From the NCBI RefSeq assembly GCF_029813835.1, contig NZ_JARVKV010000007.1:1-64000 (forward strand): a stretch of 64,000 nt of DNA, read 5' to 3'. Position 1 is the first letter of the stretch; the number at the start of each line of letters is the position of its first letter. The DNA is from Streptomyces sp. DH37 (GTDB lineage: Bacteria; Actinomycetota; Actinomycetes; Streptomycetales; Streptomycetaceae). Position numbers and translations under genes: made by a program. Positions 17,108 to 26,053 of this stretch are shown here, piece by piece. A model generated the notes under the pieces. That model was not told the DNA's origin, made no database searches, and saw only the letters and a list, made by a program, of their open reading frames with translations.

Positions 17108-19840
17108 TCAGGCGTCCCCGCCCGCCGGGCCCGGGTCGGCCGCGGCCACGTTGAGCAGCTGGTACCGGTCGATGGCCTGCTTGAGCACCGACCGGTCCAT
17201 CTTCCCCTCGCCGGCCAGCTCGGTGAGCACGCCCAGGACGATCGACTCGGCGTCGATGTGGAAGAAGCGCCGGGCCGCGCCGCGGGTGTCGGCGAAGCCG
17301 AAGCCGTCCGCGCCCAGCGACTGGTAGCGGTTCGGCACCCAGCGGGAGATCTGGTCCGGTACGGAACGCATCCAGTCGGAGACGGCCAGCACCGGGCCCT
17401 CGGTCTCCTGGAGCCTGCGGGTCACGTACGGCACCCGCTGCTCCTCCTCCGGGTGGAGCAGGTTGTGCTCCTCGACCGTGACGGCTTCACGGCGCAGCTC
17501 GTTCCACGAGGTCGCCGACCAGACGTCCGCCCGGACGTTCCACTCCTCGGCGAGGATGCGCTGGGCCTCCACGGCCCAGGGCACCGCCACGCCGGAGGCG
17601 AGGATCTGCGCCGGGATCGAGCCGCCCTCGCCCTGCTTGTACCGGTACAGGCCCTTGACGATGCCCTCGACGTCCACGCCCTCGGGCTCGGCGGGCTGCT
17701 TGATCGGCTCGTTGTAGACGGTCAGGTAGTAGAAGACGTCCTCGGCGTTCTCGCCGTACATCCTCCGCAGACCGTCCTGCACGATGTGGGCGATCTCGAA
17801 GCCGAAGGCCGGGTCGTAGGCGACGCAGGCCGGGTTGGTGGAGGCCAGCAGCTGGGAGTGGCCGTCGGCGTGCTGCAGGCCCTCGCCGGTCAGCGTGGTG
17901 CGGCCGGCGGTGGCGCCGAGCACGAAACCGCGCGCGAGCTGGTCGGCCATCTGCCAGAACTGGTCGCCGGTGCGCTGGAAGCCGAACATCGAGTAGAAGA
18001 CGTAGACCGGGATCAGCGGCTCGCCGTGGGTGGCGTAGGCCGAGCCCGCGGCGATCAGCGAGGCCGTGCAGCCGGCCTCGGAGATGCCGTCGTGCAGCAT
18101 CTGGCCGTTGGGGGACTCCTTGTACGCCAGCAGCAGCTCGCGGTCCACCGACTCGTAGGTCTGCCCCAGCGGGTTGTAGATCTTGGCCGACGGGAAGAAC
18201 GAGTCCATTCCGAAGGTGCGGTACTCGTCGGGGGCGATCAGCACGAACCGCCTGCCGATCTCCTTGTCCCGCATCAGGTCCTTGAGCAGCCGCACGAACG
18301 CCATCGTGGTGGCGACCTGCTGCTGGCCGGAGCCCTTCTTCACCGTGGCGTAGGTCTTGTCGCCCGGCAGCACCAGCGGCTTGGAGCGGTCCACGCGCCG
18401 GGGCGTGAAGCCGTCCAGCTCGCGCCGCCGGTCGTGCATGTACTGGATCTCCTCCGAGTCCCGCCCCGGGTGGTAGTAGGGGGGCAGGCCGGACTCCAGC
18501 TCCTTGTCGGAGATCGGCAGGTGGAGCCGGTCGCGGAAGCGCTTGAGGTCCTCGACCGTCAGCTTCTTCATCTGGTGGGTGGCGTTGCGGCCCTCGAAGT
18601 TCGGACCGAGGGTCCAGCCCTTGACCGTCTGGGCCAGGATCACCGTCGGCTGGCCCTTGTGCTCCCGGGCCGCCTTGTAGGCCGCGTACACCTTGCGGTG
18701 GTCGTGACCGCCGCGACCCAGGTGCAGGATCTGCTCGTCGGTCATGTTCTCGACCATCTTCCGCAGCCGGTGGTCGCCGCCGAAGAAGTGCTCGCGGATG
18801 TACGCGCCGGTCTCGGTGGCGTACGTCTGGAACTGGCCGTCGGGGGTGGTGTTCAACTTGTTGACCAGCACACCGTCGCGGTCCTGGGCCAGCAGCGGGT
18901 CCCAGGAGCGGTCCCAGATGAGCTTGATCACGTTCCAGCCGGCGCCGCGGAAGTACGACTCCAGCTCCTGGATGATCTTGCCGTTGCCGCGCACCGGGCC
19001 GTCGAGCCGCTGGAGGTTGCAGTTGACCACGAAGGTCAGGTTGTCCAGGCTCTCGCGGGCGGCCAGGGAGAGCTGGCCGAGCGACTCCGGCTCGTCCATC
19101 TCGCCGTCGCCCAGGAACGCCCACACGTGGCAGTTGGAGGTGTCGGCGATCCCGCGGGCCTGCATGTAGCGGTTCAGCCGGGCCTGGTAGATCGCGCTGA
19201 TCGGACCGAGGCCCATGGAGACGGTCGGGAACTCCCAGAAGTCCGGCATCAGCCGCGGGTGCGGATAGCTGGACAGGCCGTTGGGGGCCTTCGACTTCTC
19301 CTGGCGGAACCCGTCGAGCTGCTCCTCGCTGAGCCGGTCCAGCAGGAAGGCGCGGGCGTAGATGCCGGGCGAGGCGTGGCCCTGGAAGAAGATCTGGTCG
19401 CCGCCGTCGCCGCCGTCCTTGCCGCGGAAGAAGTGGTTGAAGCCCACGTCGTACAGCGAGGCCGAGGAGGCGAAGGTGGCGATGTGGCCGCCGACCCCGA
19501 TGCCGGGCCGCTGGGCGCGTGAGACCATCACGGCCGCGTTCCAGCGGGTCGCGTTGAGGATCTTGCGCTCGATCTCCTCATTGCCGGGGAAGAACGGCTC
19601 GTCCTTGGTCGCGATGGTGTTGACGTAGTCCGTGCTGCGCATCTCCGGCACGGCCACACGCTTCTCGCGGGCGCGCTCGATGAGGCGGAGCATCAGGTAG
19701 CGGGCACGTTCCCGGCCCCGCTCGTCGACGGCGGCGTCGAGCGAGTCGAGCCACTCCCGGGTCTCCTCGGGATCGAAGTCCGGGACCTGGCTGGGAAGGC
19801 CACCAATGATGATCGGGTTGCGATCGGATCCGGAAGCCAC
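17108..19840 (-). CDS. aceE: Pyruvate dehydrogenase E1 component, homodimeric type
   Basis: 910-residue thiamine-diphosphate enzyme that decarboxylates pyruvate and transfers the acetyl group to E2 lipoyl groups. The length and the N-terminal [16 protein letters not shown] match the single-chain alpha2-type E1 of actinobacteria and enterics. The ThDP/Mg site [10 protein letters not shown]...NCNLQRLDG is visible near residue 235, with [12 protein letters not shown] and the C-terminal transketolase-like half ([20 protein letters not shown]) also clear. The GTG at 19840 gives the usual [21 protein letters not shown]-terminus and has AAGGA upstream; an ATG at 19921 would add 27 atypical residues. 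It is a cytoplasmic enzyme linking glycolysis to the TCA cycle. Confidence 0.96.
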   Translation of the reverse strand: MASGSDRNPIIIGGLPSQVPDFDPEETREWLDSLDAAVDERGRERARYLMLRLIERAREKRVAVPEMRSTDYVNTIATKDEPFFPGNEEIERKILNATRWNAAVMVSRAQRPGIGVGGHIATFASSASLYDVGFNHFFRGKDGGDGGDQIFFQGHASPGIYARAFLLDRLSEEQLDGFRQEKSKAPNGLSSYPHPRLMPDFWEFPTVSMGLGPISAIYQARLNRYMQARGIADTSNCHVWAFLGDGEMDEPESLGQLSLAARESLDNLTFVVNCNLQRLDGPVRGNGKIIQELESYFRGAGWNVIKLIWDRSWDPLLAQDRDGVLVNKLNTTPDGQFQTYATETGAYIREHFFGGDHRLRKMVENMTDEQILHLGRGGHDHRKVYAAYKAAREHKGQPTVILAQTVKGWTLGPNFEGRNATHQMKKLTVEDLKRFRDRLHLPISDKELESGLPPYYHPGRDSEEIQYMHDRRRELDGFTPRRVDRSKPLVLPGDKTYATVKKGSGQQQVATTMAFVRLLKDLMRDKEIGRRFVLIAPDEYRTFGMDSFFPSAKIYNPLGQTYESVDRELLLAYKESPNGQMLHDGISEAGCTASLIAAGSAYATHGEPLIPVYVFYSMFGFQRTGDQFWQMADQLARGFVLGATAGRTTLTGEGLQHADGHSQLLASTNPACVAYDPAFGFEIAHIVQDGLRRMYGENAEDVFYYLTVYNEPIKQPAEPEGVDVEGIVKGLYRYKQGEGGSIPAQILASGVAVPWAVEAQRILAEEWNVRADVWSATSWNELRREAVTVEEHNLLHPEEEQRVPYVTRRLQETEGPVLAVSDWMRSVPDQISRWVPNRYQSLGADGFGFADTRGAARRFFHIDAESIVLGVLTELAGEGKMDRSVLKQAIDRYQLLNVAAADPGPAGGDA

Positions 19841-20260
19841 GCTGTTCCTTCGCTGTTCGGTCTTGCTCTGCTGGGATGTCGCGCCGTCTCCCATCGTGTA
19901 CCGCTGGGGCGGATACGTCATCTCTACCGAGTGGTAACCCCACTCCGTGAGACGCCCGGGTGCCCGGGCCCGTGCGGCCGGGGCGTGAGGCGGCCGAACG
20001 GCAACCCTACGCCCATGGGGGCCGCGGTCGGCGCACGGCCGTTCGAGCCCATCCTCATTCGCCATCCAATGGGGCAAAATAGGCGTACGGGTGTGCCGCG
20101 CACCACAGCGGTTCAGGCGGTGTGCGGCGACACGTCAACGTTTGGGCGGGATCAGCGGCCGGGTACTTGCGCGATCGGTCCCGCCCGTGTGGACTACGCC
20201 CAATGCCCCGCGCGCCCGCGCGGGCACCACGCACTTTCGAAAGATGACAGGAGGCAATCC
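19841..20260. other. 420-base divergent promoter region of aceE and the DUF3052 gene
   Basis: No gene is supported here. It must contain the start signals for aceE (minus) and the DUF3052 gene (plus). An A/T-rich patch at 20060-20095 stands out, but I could not fix a confident -35/-10 pair. Confidence 0.5.
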
Positions 20261-20701
20261 GTGAGCGCGACCGCGGACCACGCGGAGGAGCGGACCAACC
20301 CCGCCGCAAGGCTGGGTTTCCAGCCCGGGCAGGTGGTCCAGGAGCTCGGTTACGACGACGACGCCGAGCAGGCCCTCCGCGAGGGAATCGAGGCCATCAC
20401 GGGCCAGGAACTCGTCGACGAGGACTACGACGACATGGCCGACGCCGTGGTGCTGTGGTTCCGCGAGGATGACGGCGACCTGACGGACGCGCTGGTGGAC
20501 GCCATCACGTTGGTCGAGGACGGTGCCCCGGTCTGGCTGATGACGCCGAAGACCGGACGGCCCGGGTACGTCGAGCCGAGCGAGATCGGCGAGGCGGCCC
20601 AGACCGCCGGCCTGGCCCAGACCAGCACCGTCAACGCCGGCAAGGACTGGACCGGCAACCGCCTGGTCACCCCGAAGACCGCCCGCAGCGGCAAGCGGTG
20701 A
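20261..20701 (+). CDS. DUF3052 protein
   Basis: 146-residue acidic cytoplasmic protein conserved in actinobacteria. The region GFQPGQVVQELGYDDDAEQA and the later DDMADAVVLWFREDDGDLTD are characteristic of DUF3052. The function is unknown; the family is repeatedly found next to aceE, so a link with E1 expression or activity is conceivable but unproven. GTG at 20261 is preceded by ACAGGAGGCAATCC, an excellent ribosome site. Confidence 0.88.
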   Translation: MSATADHAEERTNPAARLGFQPGQVVQELGYDDDAEQALREGIEAITGQELVDEDYDDMADAVVLWFREDDGDLTDALVDAITLVEDGAPVWLMTPKTGRPGYVEPSEIGEAAQTAGLAQTSTVNAGKDWTGNRLVTPKTARSGKR

Positions 20702-20734
20702 TCCACCGCTGACCCCCCGGCTCCGAGACCGGGC

Positions 20735-20770
20735 CGAGCCCCCGTACGGCGCCCGCCGTGCGGGGGCTCG
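20735..20770 (+). terminator. Terminator after the DUF3052 gene
   Basis: CGAGCCCCCGTACGGC (20735-20750) pairs with GCCGTGCGGGGGCTCG (20755-20770): a 16-bp stem with one G-U pair and a 4-base loop. It separates the DUF3052 gene from the peroxiredoxin gene. Confidence 0.88.
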
Positions 20771-20839
20771 CCGCTTCCGGGGCCGGTACGGGGCCTGCGT
20801 AGGGTGGAGGCGTCACCTACACCGAAGGGAAACGCGTCC

Positions 20840-21298
20840 ATGGCGATCGAGGTGGGTACCAAGGCCCCGGAGTTCGAGCTGAGGAACCAGCACGGCGAGA
20901 CCGTGCGGCTCGCGGACTTCAAGGGGCGGAAGAACGTGGTCCTGCTCTTCTACCCCTTCGCCTTCACCGGGGTGTGCACCGGCGAGCTGTGCGCCCTGCG
21001 CGACGAACTGCCCCGTTTCGTCAACGACGACGTCCAGCTCCTGGCCGTCTCGTGCGACTCCCCCTTCACGCTGCGCGTCTTCGCGGAGCAGGAGGGGCTC
21101 GACTACCCGCTGCTGTCGGACTTCTGGCCGCACGGCGACGCCGCGCGCGAGTACGGCGTCTTCGACGAGGAGAAGGGATGCGCGGTGCGCGGCACCTTCA
21201 TCATCGACAAGGAGGGCGTGGTGCGCTGGACGGTGGTCAACGGGCTGCCCGACGCACGCGATCTGAACGAGTACGCAAAGGCCCTCGAAAGCCTGTAG
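20840..21298 (+). CDS. ahpE: AhpE-like peroxiredoxin
   Basis: 152-residue thioredoxin-fold peroxidase. The peroxidatic Cys lies in the TxxC motif [10 protein letters not shown] (about residue 46-50), and the conserved Arg follows near [11 protein letters not shown]. The [19 protein letters not shown] block is typical of the AhpE group that reduces alkyl hydroperoxides and peroxynitrite. The extra Cys in GELC could act as a nearby resolving or regulatory thiol. ATG at 20840 follows AGGGAAA. It stands between DUF3052 and the TerD cluster, consistent with a stress locus. Confidence 0.9.
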   Translation: MAIEVGTKAPEFELRNQHGETVRLADFKGRKNVVLLFYPFAFTGVCTGELCALRDELPRFVNDDVQLLAVSCDSPFTLRVFAEQEGLDYPLLSDFWPHGDAAREYGVFDEEKGCAVRGTFIIDKEGVVRWTVVNGLPDARDLNEYAKALESL

Positions 21299-21313
21299 GT
21301 CCCTGCAAACGCC

Positions 21314-21341
21314 GGGAACCGATCACTAGGATCGGCTCGTT
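21314..21341 (+). promoter_or_regulatory. Candidate ECF-sigma (SigR/SigE-like) promoter of terD
   Basis: GGGAAC (21314-21319) and CGTT (21338-21341) are separated by 18 bases. This matches the GGAA(T/C)-N18/19-GTT pattern of Streptomyces oxidative or envelope-stress sigma factors. It lies about 60 bases before the terD GTG at 21403. The identity of the sigma factor is inference. Confidence 0.5.
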
Positions 21342-21402
21342 ATCGAACGGCATCCACGCAACGGGGGCACGCAGTGCTCCTCATGAACAACCGGGAGGAC
21401 TC

Positions 21403-21978
21403 GTGGGAGTCAGCCTCAGCAAGGGCGGCAACGTCTCGCTGACCAAGGAAGCCCCCAACCTGACCGCGGTGATCGTCGGTCTCGGCTGGGACGCCCGCAC
21501 CACCACGGGCACGGACTTCGACCTGGACGCCAGCGCGCTGCTGACGAGCGCCGAGGGCAAGGTCATCTCCGACCAGCACTTCGTCTTCTTCAACAACCTC
21601 ACCAGCCCCGACGGCTCGGTGGAGCACACCGGCGACAACCTCACCGGCGAGGGCGAGGGCGACGACGAGGTCATCAAGGTGAACCTCGCCGGGGTGCCGG
21701 CGGACGTCGCCAAGATCGTGTTCCCGGTGTCGATCTACGAGGCCGAGAGCCGCCAGCAGAGCTTCGGCCAGGTCCGCAACGCCTACATCCGCGTGGTGAA
21801 CCAGGCCGACAACAAGGAACTGGCGCGCTACGACCTGAGCGAGGACGCCTCCACCGAGACCGCCATGGTCTTCGGCGAGCTGTACCGCCACGGCGCGGAG
21901 TGGAAGTTCCGCGCCATCGGCCAGGGCTACGCCTCCGGCCTGCGCGGCATCGCGCAGGACTTCGGGGTGAACGTCTGA
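21403..21978 (+). CDS. terD: TerD-family tellurite/stress protein
   Basis: 191-residue TerD domain protein, full length for the family. The calcium-binding signature [11 protein letters not shown] lies near residue 35, and the second acidic loop region [14 protein letters not shown] and the [15 protein letters not shown] block are intact. TerD proteins are soluble or membrane-associated Ca2+-binding beta-sandwiches linked to tellurite, phage and oxidative stress resistance. GGGAGGAC sits 3-10 bases upstream of the GTG. It shares about two thirds of its residues with the TerD protein that follows, pointing to a tandem duplication. Confidence 0.93.
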   Translation: MGVSLSKGGNVSLTKEAPNLTAVIVGLGWDARTTTGTDFDLDASALLTSAEGKVISDQHFVFFNNLTSPDGSVEHTGDNLTGEGEGDDEVIKVNLAGVPADVAKIVFPVSIYEAESRQQSFGQVRNAYIRVVNQADNKELARYDLSEDASTETAMVFGELYRHGAEWKFRAIGQGYASGLRGIAQDFGVNV

Positions 21979-22032
21979 GACCTGTCGGTCACCTCCTGCC
22001 GCCGATCGGTTGCACCCGGTCCCGGCAGGCTC

Positions 22033-22075
22033 CGGCGCCGCAGACTTCCGTGTCCGGAAGGTGTGCGGCGCCGGA
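22033..22075 (+). terminator. Hairpin between the two terD genes
   Basis: CCGGCGCCGCA (22033-22043) pairs with TGCGGCGCCGG (22065-22075), and inside it CTTCCG pairs with CGGAAG (22046-22051/22056-22061). It may end or attenuate transcription of the first terD. Confidence 0.7.
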
Positions 22076-22121
22076 TGTGTTGGGAACACTGGGCGCATCG
22101 CATCGGGAGAGGACCAGCATC

Positions 22122-22697
22122 ATGGGCGTCACGCTCGCCAAGGGGGGCAATGTCTCCCTCTCCAAGGCCGCACCGAACCTGACCCAGGTCCAGATCGGCC
22201 TGGGCTGGAAGGCCCGTTCCACCACGGGCGCCGACTTCGACCTGGACGCCAGCGCGCTGCTGTGCGGGGGCGGCCGGGTGCTCGGCGACGAGTACTTCGT
22301 CTTCTACAACAACCTCAAGAGCCCCGAGGGCTCGGTGGAGCACACCGGCGACGAACTGGTCGGCGGCACGGGCGGCGACGACGAGACGATCCTGGTGGAT
22401 CTCGCCCAGGTGCCCGAGCGGGTCGACAAGGTGGTCTTCTCGGTGTCGATCCACGACGCCGAGAACCGGCGGCAGACCTTCGGCCAGGTCACCGACGCCT
22501 ACATCCGCGTGGTGAACCAGGCCGACGGCAACGAGCTGGCGCGCTACGACCTCACCGAGGACGCCTCCTCGGAAACCGCGATGATCTTCGGCGAACTCTA
22601 CCGGTACGGGGGCGAGTGGAAGTTCCGTGCGGTGGGGCAGGGGTACGCGTCCGGGCTGCGGGGCATCGCCCTAGACTTCGGAGTAAACGTCTCGTAA
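22122..22697 (+). CDS. terD: TerD-family tellurite/stress protein, second copy
   Basis: 191-residue TerD protein of exactly the same length as its neighbour. [11 protein letters not shown] and GGTGGDDETILVDLAQVP carry the Ca2+-binding Asp residues. It differs mainly in the loop after the first motif (CGGGRVLGDEYFVFYNN). ATG at 22122 follows GGGAGAGGA. It is separated from the first copy by a hairpin and followed 73 bases later by the TerC-like membrane protein gene, which could be co-expressed. Confidence 0.93.
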   Translation: MGVTLAKGGNVSLSKAAPNLTQVQIGLGWKARSTTGADFDLDASALLCGGGRVLGDEYFVFYNNLKSPEGSVEHTGDELVGGTGGDDETILVDLAQVPERVDKVVFSVSIHDAENRRQTFGQVTDAYIRVVNQADGNELARYDLTEDASSETAMIFGELYRYGGEWKFRAVGQGYASGLRGIALDFGVNVS

Positions 22698-22770
22698 AAC
22701 GGGTCGCGCGCAGCGGCCCCACCGCCCACGACGTGGGGGGACTCCCACCAGAGAGAAGATTGGGTACTCA

Positions 22771-23919
22771 GTGGTTCTAAGGACATTCGGCTGGTCCTTC
22801 GGCGTCACCGCCGCGGGACTCGTCACCGCCTTCTTGTTCGGGGGGTGGGAGGCGTTCGCCCTGGTGGGGATCCTCTCCATCCTGGAGATCTCGCTCTCCT
22901 TCGACAACGCCGTCGTCAACGCCGGCGTGCTGAAGAAGATGAACGAGTTCTGGCAGAAGATCTTCCTCACCATCGGCATCCTCATCGCCGTCTTCGGCAT
23001 GCGCCTGGTGTTCCCCATCGTGATCGTCTCCGTCTCGGCCCAGCTGGGGCCGATCGAGGCGGTCGACCTGGCGCTCAACGACCAGGAGCGGTACGAGCAG
23101 CTGGTCACCGACGCCCACCCGTCGATCGCGGCCTTCGGCGGCATGTTCCTGCTGATGATCTTCCTGAACTTCCTCTTCGACGGGGACCGCGACGTCCACT
23201 GGCTCAAGGTGATCGAGCGCCCGCTGGCCCGCTTCGGACAGGTCGAGGGTCTCGCGGTGGTCGTCGCCCTGATCGCCCTGCTGATCTCGGGCACCGTCCT
23301 GGGCACCCACGCCGTGCTCTACGAGGGCCACGCCGACGAGTCCGCGACGGTCTACCTCGCGGGCATCGCCGGTCTGCTCACCTACCTCATCGTCAACGGC
23401 CTCTCCAGCCACTTCGAGAACAAGATCGAGGAGGACGAGGAGCGGGAGCACGAGGCCGAGGAGGCCGCCCGGCGCGCCGGCAAGCAGCCCCCCGTCGTCC
23501 TGCTCGCGGGCAAGGCCGCGTTCTTCATGTTCCTCTACCTCGAGGTCCTGGACGCGTCCTTCTCCTTCGACGGCGTCATCGGCGCCTTCGCCATCACCAA
23601 CGACCCGGTCGTCATCGCCCTGGGTCTGGGCATCGGCGCCATGTACGTCCGGTCCATCACCGTCTACCTGGTCCGCCAGGGCACGCTGGACGAGTACCGG
23701 TACCTGGAGCACGGCGCCCACTACGCCATCGGCGCCCTGGGCGTCCTGCTGCTGATCACCATCAGGTGGCACGTCAACGAGGTGATCACCGGCCTCATCG
23801 GTGTCGCCCTGATCGGCACCGCCTTCTGGACCTCGGTGCGGCACAACCGCAGGGACGCCGCGAGCGGCGGCGAGGGCGGCGCTCCGGCGGAGAAGCCGGG
23901 AGTCCCCTCCGGCGTGTGA
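22771..23919 (+). CDS. TerC-superfamily integral membrane protein (DUF475 type)
   Basis: 382-residue membrane protein with eight or nine hydrophobic segments. The TerC-like motifs are LEISLSFDNAVVNAGVLKKM near residue 40 and its repeat EVLDASFSFDGVIGAFAIT near residue 265; paired acidic residues inside membrane segments suggest metal binding or transport. A cytoplasmic acidic loop, ENKIEEDEEREHEAEEAARR, joins the halves. TerC relatives are linked to manganese/calcium export and membrane-stress complexes with TerD. GTG at 22771 has only a weak GAGAGAAGA site. Confidence 0.9.
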   Translation: MVLRTFGWSFGVTAAGLVTAFLFGGWEAFALVGILSILEISLSFDNAVVNAGVLKKMNEFWQKIFLTIGILIAVFGMRLVFPIVIVSVSAQLGPIEAVDLALNDQERYEQLVTDAHPSIAAFGGMFLLMIFLNFLFDGDRDVHWLKVIERPLARFGQVEGLAVVVALIALLISGTVLGTHAVLYEGHADESATVYLAGIAGLLTYLIVNGLSSHFENKIEEDEEREHEAEEAARRAGKQPPVVLLAGKAAFFMFLYLEVLDASFSFDGVIGAFAITNDPVVIALGLGIGAMYVRSITVYLVRQGTLDEYRYLEHGAHYAIGALGVLLLITIRWHVNEVITGLIGVALIGTAFWTSVRHNRRDAASGGEGGAPAEKPGVPSGV

Positions 23920-23946
23920 CGGCGGCCCGATTGCGGAACGCTCTGT

Positions 23947-23987
23947 GCGGGGGCGGCCACGAGGCGGAACCTCGTGGCCGCCCCCGC
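23947..23987 (+). terminator. Strong terminator after the TerC-like gene
   Basis: An 18-bp perfect stem (23947-23964 with 23970-23987) around the 5-base loop CGGAA; the arms begin GCGGGGGCGGCC and end GGCCGCCCCCGC. Confidence 0.92.
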
Positions 23988-24046
23988 GGCACGACGCCGC
24001 AGGCACGGTCATGGGACGGTCCGGACGGGAGTGGGGGTAGGAAGAC

Positions 24047-24805
24047 ATGGTCTCCCTGTGGGAGAACTGGCGCGGCGGCATGCGCAGGGGCCCGAGGTTC
24101 GACACCGTCGGCGGCCCGACGACGTACGCGGTGGAGCTGACCAGACGGCACCCGACGATCTCGCTCACCCGGCAGGGCGCCGACACCGGCCACCTGCAGA
24201 TCAACCTCTCCTGGCGGATGCGCTCGTCCGACTTCGGCGGACGGCCGCGGCGCGGCGGCCTGCTGCGCAACCCCCTCCAGGCGTTCAAGCCCGAGCCGGT
24301 GCAGGGGCACACCCAGGGCATGGTCACGGTCGACCTCGACCTGGCCTGCATGTACGAGCTGAAGGACGGCTCCAAGGGCGTCGTGCAGCCCCTCGGCGGC
24401 CTGCTGGGGGAGATCAACGCGCCGCCGTACGTCAAGCTCAGCGGAGACGACCGGTTCGGCGGCTCCTCGGGCGAGACCGTCTACGTCAACCTCGACCACA
24501 AGGACGAGATCAAACGGCTGCTGGTCTTCGTCTACATCTACGACGGCACCCCAGCGTTCGACCGCACCCACGCCGTGGTCACGCTGATCCCCGGCAACGG
24601 CCCCCGCATCGAGATCGGTCTCGACGAGCGCGCCCCCGAGGCCCGCTCCTGCGCCGTGGTGCTGATCGAGCACGACGGCAAGGGGCATCTGGTGGTGCGC
24701 CGCGAGGTCCGCTACGTCTACGGCTTCCAGTCGGAGCTCGACCGGCTCTACGGCTGGGGCCTGCAGTGGGGACGCGGCTACAAGAAGAAGACCAGCCGGG
24801 CGTGA
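24047..24805 (+). CDS. TerD/TerA-like domain protein
   Basis: 252-residue protein with a diverged TerD-type beta-sandwich: MVTVDLDLACMYELKDGSKG replaces the DFDLDAS loop and keeps acidic residues, and the fold continues to IEIGLDERAPEARSCAVVLI. This resembles the tellurium-resistance TerA/TerF-like branch. The basic N-terminus and C-terminus (WGRGYKKKTSRA) are outside the domain. It converges with the TerD-Pro-rich gene and lies in the middle of the Ter region, so a role in the same stress response is likely but the molecular task is unknown. Confidence 0.8.
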   Translation: MVSLWENWRGGMRRGPRFDTVGGPTTYAVELTRRHPTISLTRQGADTGHLQINLSWRMRSSDFGGRPRRGGLLRNPLQAFKPEPVQGHTQGMVTVDLDLACMYELKDGSKGVVQPLGGLLGEINAPPYVKLSGDDRFGGSSGETVYVNLDHKDEIKRLLVFVYIYDGTPAFDRTHAVVTLIPGNGPRIEIGLDERAPEARSCAVVLIEHDGKGHLVVRREVRYVYGFQSELDRLYGWGLQWGRGYKKKTSRA

Positions 24806-24868
24806 CTCCCGCTCCCGCTCCCGCCCCGTGCCCGGCGGGCCGTCCGCGCGGGGGCGCGCGCCGGCCCT

Positions 24869-25873
24869 CTAGCGGCCCACGAACTGCGGTCCCTGCGGCG
24901 GCAGCGTGAACGCCGGATCGGGCTGCGGGTACCCGTACGCCGGGGGCCGGGTCGGCGGGGGCGGAGGCGCGGGCACGTGCGGATAGCCGTACGCGGGCTG
25001 CGGCGCGTGGGCCGGCGGCTGCGGAAACCCTCCCCCCGGCTGGGCCGGGGGGACCCCCGTCCCGGCCCGGACCGGCACCGGCGCGGTCGGGTGCGCCGCG
25101 GCGGCGGGCTCGGGCTGGGGCTCCGGCCCGGGACCGGGCTCGGGCAGCGGTTCCGGCCCGGGCGTGGGGCCGGGGACGGGACGCGGCGGCGGAGGGTTCG
25201 GCCCGGGCGGCGGCTCGGGGTGCGGCTGCGGCTCCGGGTGGGGCTCGGGCGTCGGCTCCGGCCGGGGGAAGGGCGGCTCCGGGGGCGGCTGCGGGATCGT
25301 CTGCCCCGGCTCGCCGGGCGCGGCCGACTCGGCCTCCTCCACCGAGATGCCGAAGTCCGTCGCCAGTCCGATCAGCCCGGTGTCGTACCCCTGCCCCAGC
25401 GCGCGGAACTTCCAGCCGTCCCCGCGCCGGTAGAGCTCACCGCAGATCAGCGCCGTCTCCGAGCCCGTCTCCGGGTGGATCTCGAACCGGGCGATCGTCT
25501 CCCCGCCGCCGGCGTCCACCACCAGCAGCACCAGGTCGCGCACGTCGGCGAAGGTGCCGCCGTCCGCCGAGGCGGCCAGCATCACCCGGTCCACGGACGG
25601 GTCGAGCCCGGCGAGGTCCGCCTCGACCGAGTGGGTCAGCCCCTCCGGCTCGCGCCTCTTGGGCAGGTGGCGGACCAGCCCGGAGGGATGCCGCGGCTGG
25701 TTGTAGAAGACGAAGTCCTCGTCGGAGCGCACGCGTCCGTCCGTGCCCACCAGCAGTGCGGAGGCGTCGATGTCGACGTCGCGCGCACTCGTGCCAGGCG
25801 TCCAGCGCAGCACGGCGCGTACGGCCGTCGCGTGGAGCTGGATGTTCGACCCCTTCAGCATCGCGTGCGTCAT
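24869..25873 (-). CDS. TerD-domain protein with long Pro/Glu-rich tail
   Basis: 334-residue protein. Residues 1-185 form a TerD domain (ARDVDIDASALLVGTDGRVR, then DGWKFRALGQGYDTGLIGLA); the acidic loop VDIDAS keeps two Asp. Residues 186-334 are a Pro/Glu/Gly repeat tail (PEPTPEPHPEPQPHPEPPPG type) ending in Tyr-Gly-Tyr-Pro motifs, absent from the short TerD proteins here. Such tails often bind SH3-like or forkhead modules or keep a protein extended; that is inference. The ATG at 25873 is used; an internal ATG four codons later is possible. Confidence 0.85.
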   Translation of the reverse strand: MTHAMLKGSNIQLHATAVRAVLRWTPGTSARDVDIDASALLVGTDGRVRSDEDFVFYNQPRHPSGLVRHLPKRREPEGLTHSVEADLAGLDPSVDRVMLAASADGGTFADVRDLVLLVVDAGGGETIARFEIHPETGSETALICGELYRRGDGWKFRALGQGYDTGLIGLATDFGISVEEAESAAPGEPGQTIPQPPPEPPFPRPEPTPEPHPEPQPHPEPPPGPNPPPPRPVPGPTPGPEPLPEPGPGPEPQPEPAAAAHPTAPVPVRAGTGVPPAQPGGGFPQPPAHAPQPAYGYPHVPAPPPPPTRPPAYGYPQPDPAFTLPPQGPQFVGR

Positions 25874-25952
25874 AGCGCCATCCTGCCTGTCGCGGCCCTC
25901 CGGTACAACGCGGGTGCCTCGGCACCCCGGGTTTATGCGCAAGTAATGCTTT

Positions 25953-25974
25953 GTTCATGCGTTCGGGTAACTTT
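25953..25974. promoter_or_regulatory. AT-rich divergent control region before the Ter biosynthetic operon, possible PHO-like repeat
   Basis: The 180-base gap between the divergent genes contains GTTCATGCGTT followed directly by CGGGTAACTTT. Two 11-base units starting with a GTTCA-like core would fit a weak PhoP (PHO) box, but the second unit matches poorly. The patch is the most AT-rich part of this locus and probably holds both promoters. Confidence 0.25.
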
Positions 25975-26053
25975 TGAGCCACGTGCGTGCTTACGATGAT
26001 CGGCCGGATCTCGCTCATGAAGTACATGAGGCCGGTAATGGAACGGGGGTCCT

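Noticed and set aside
25953..25974. A firm PhoP box before the Ter operon
   Set aside because: Only one 11-base unit resembles GTTCA-type PHO repeats; listed only as a low-confidence control region.
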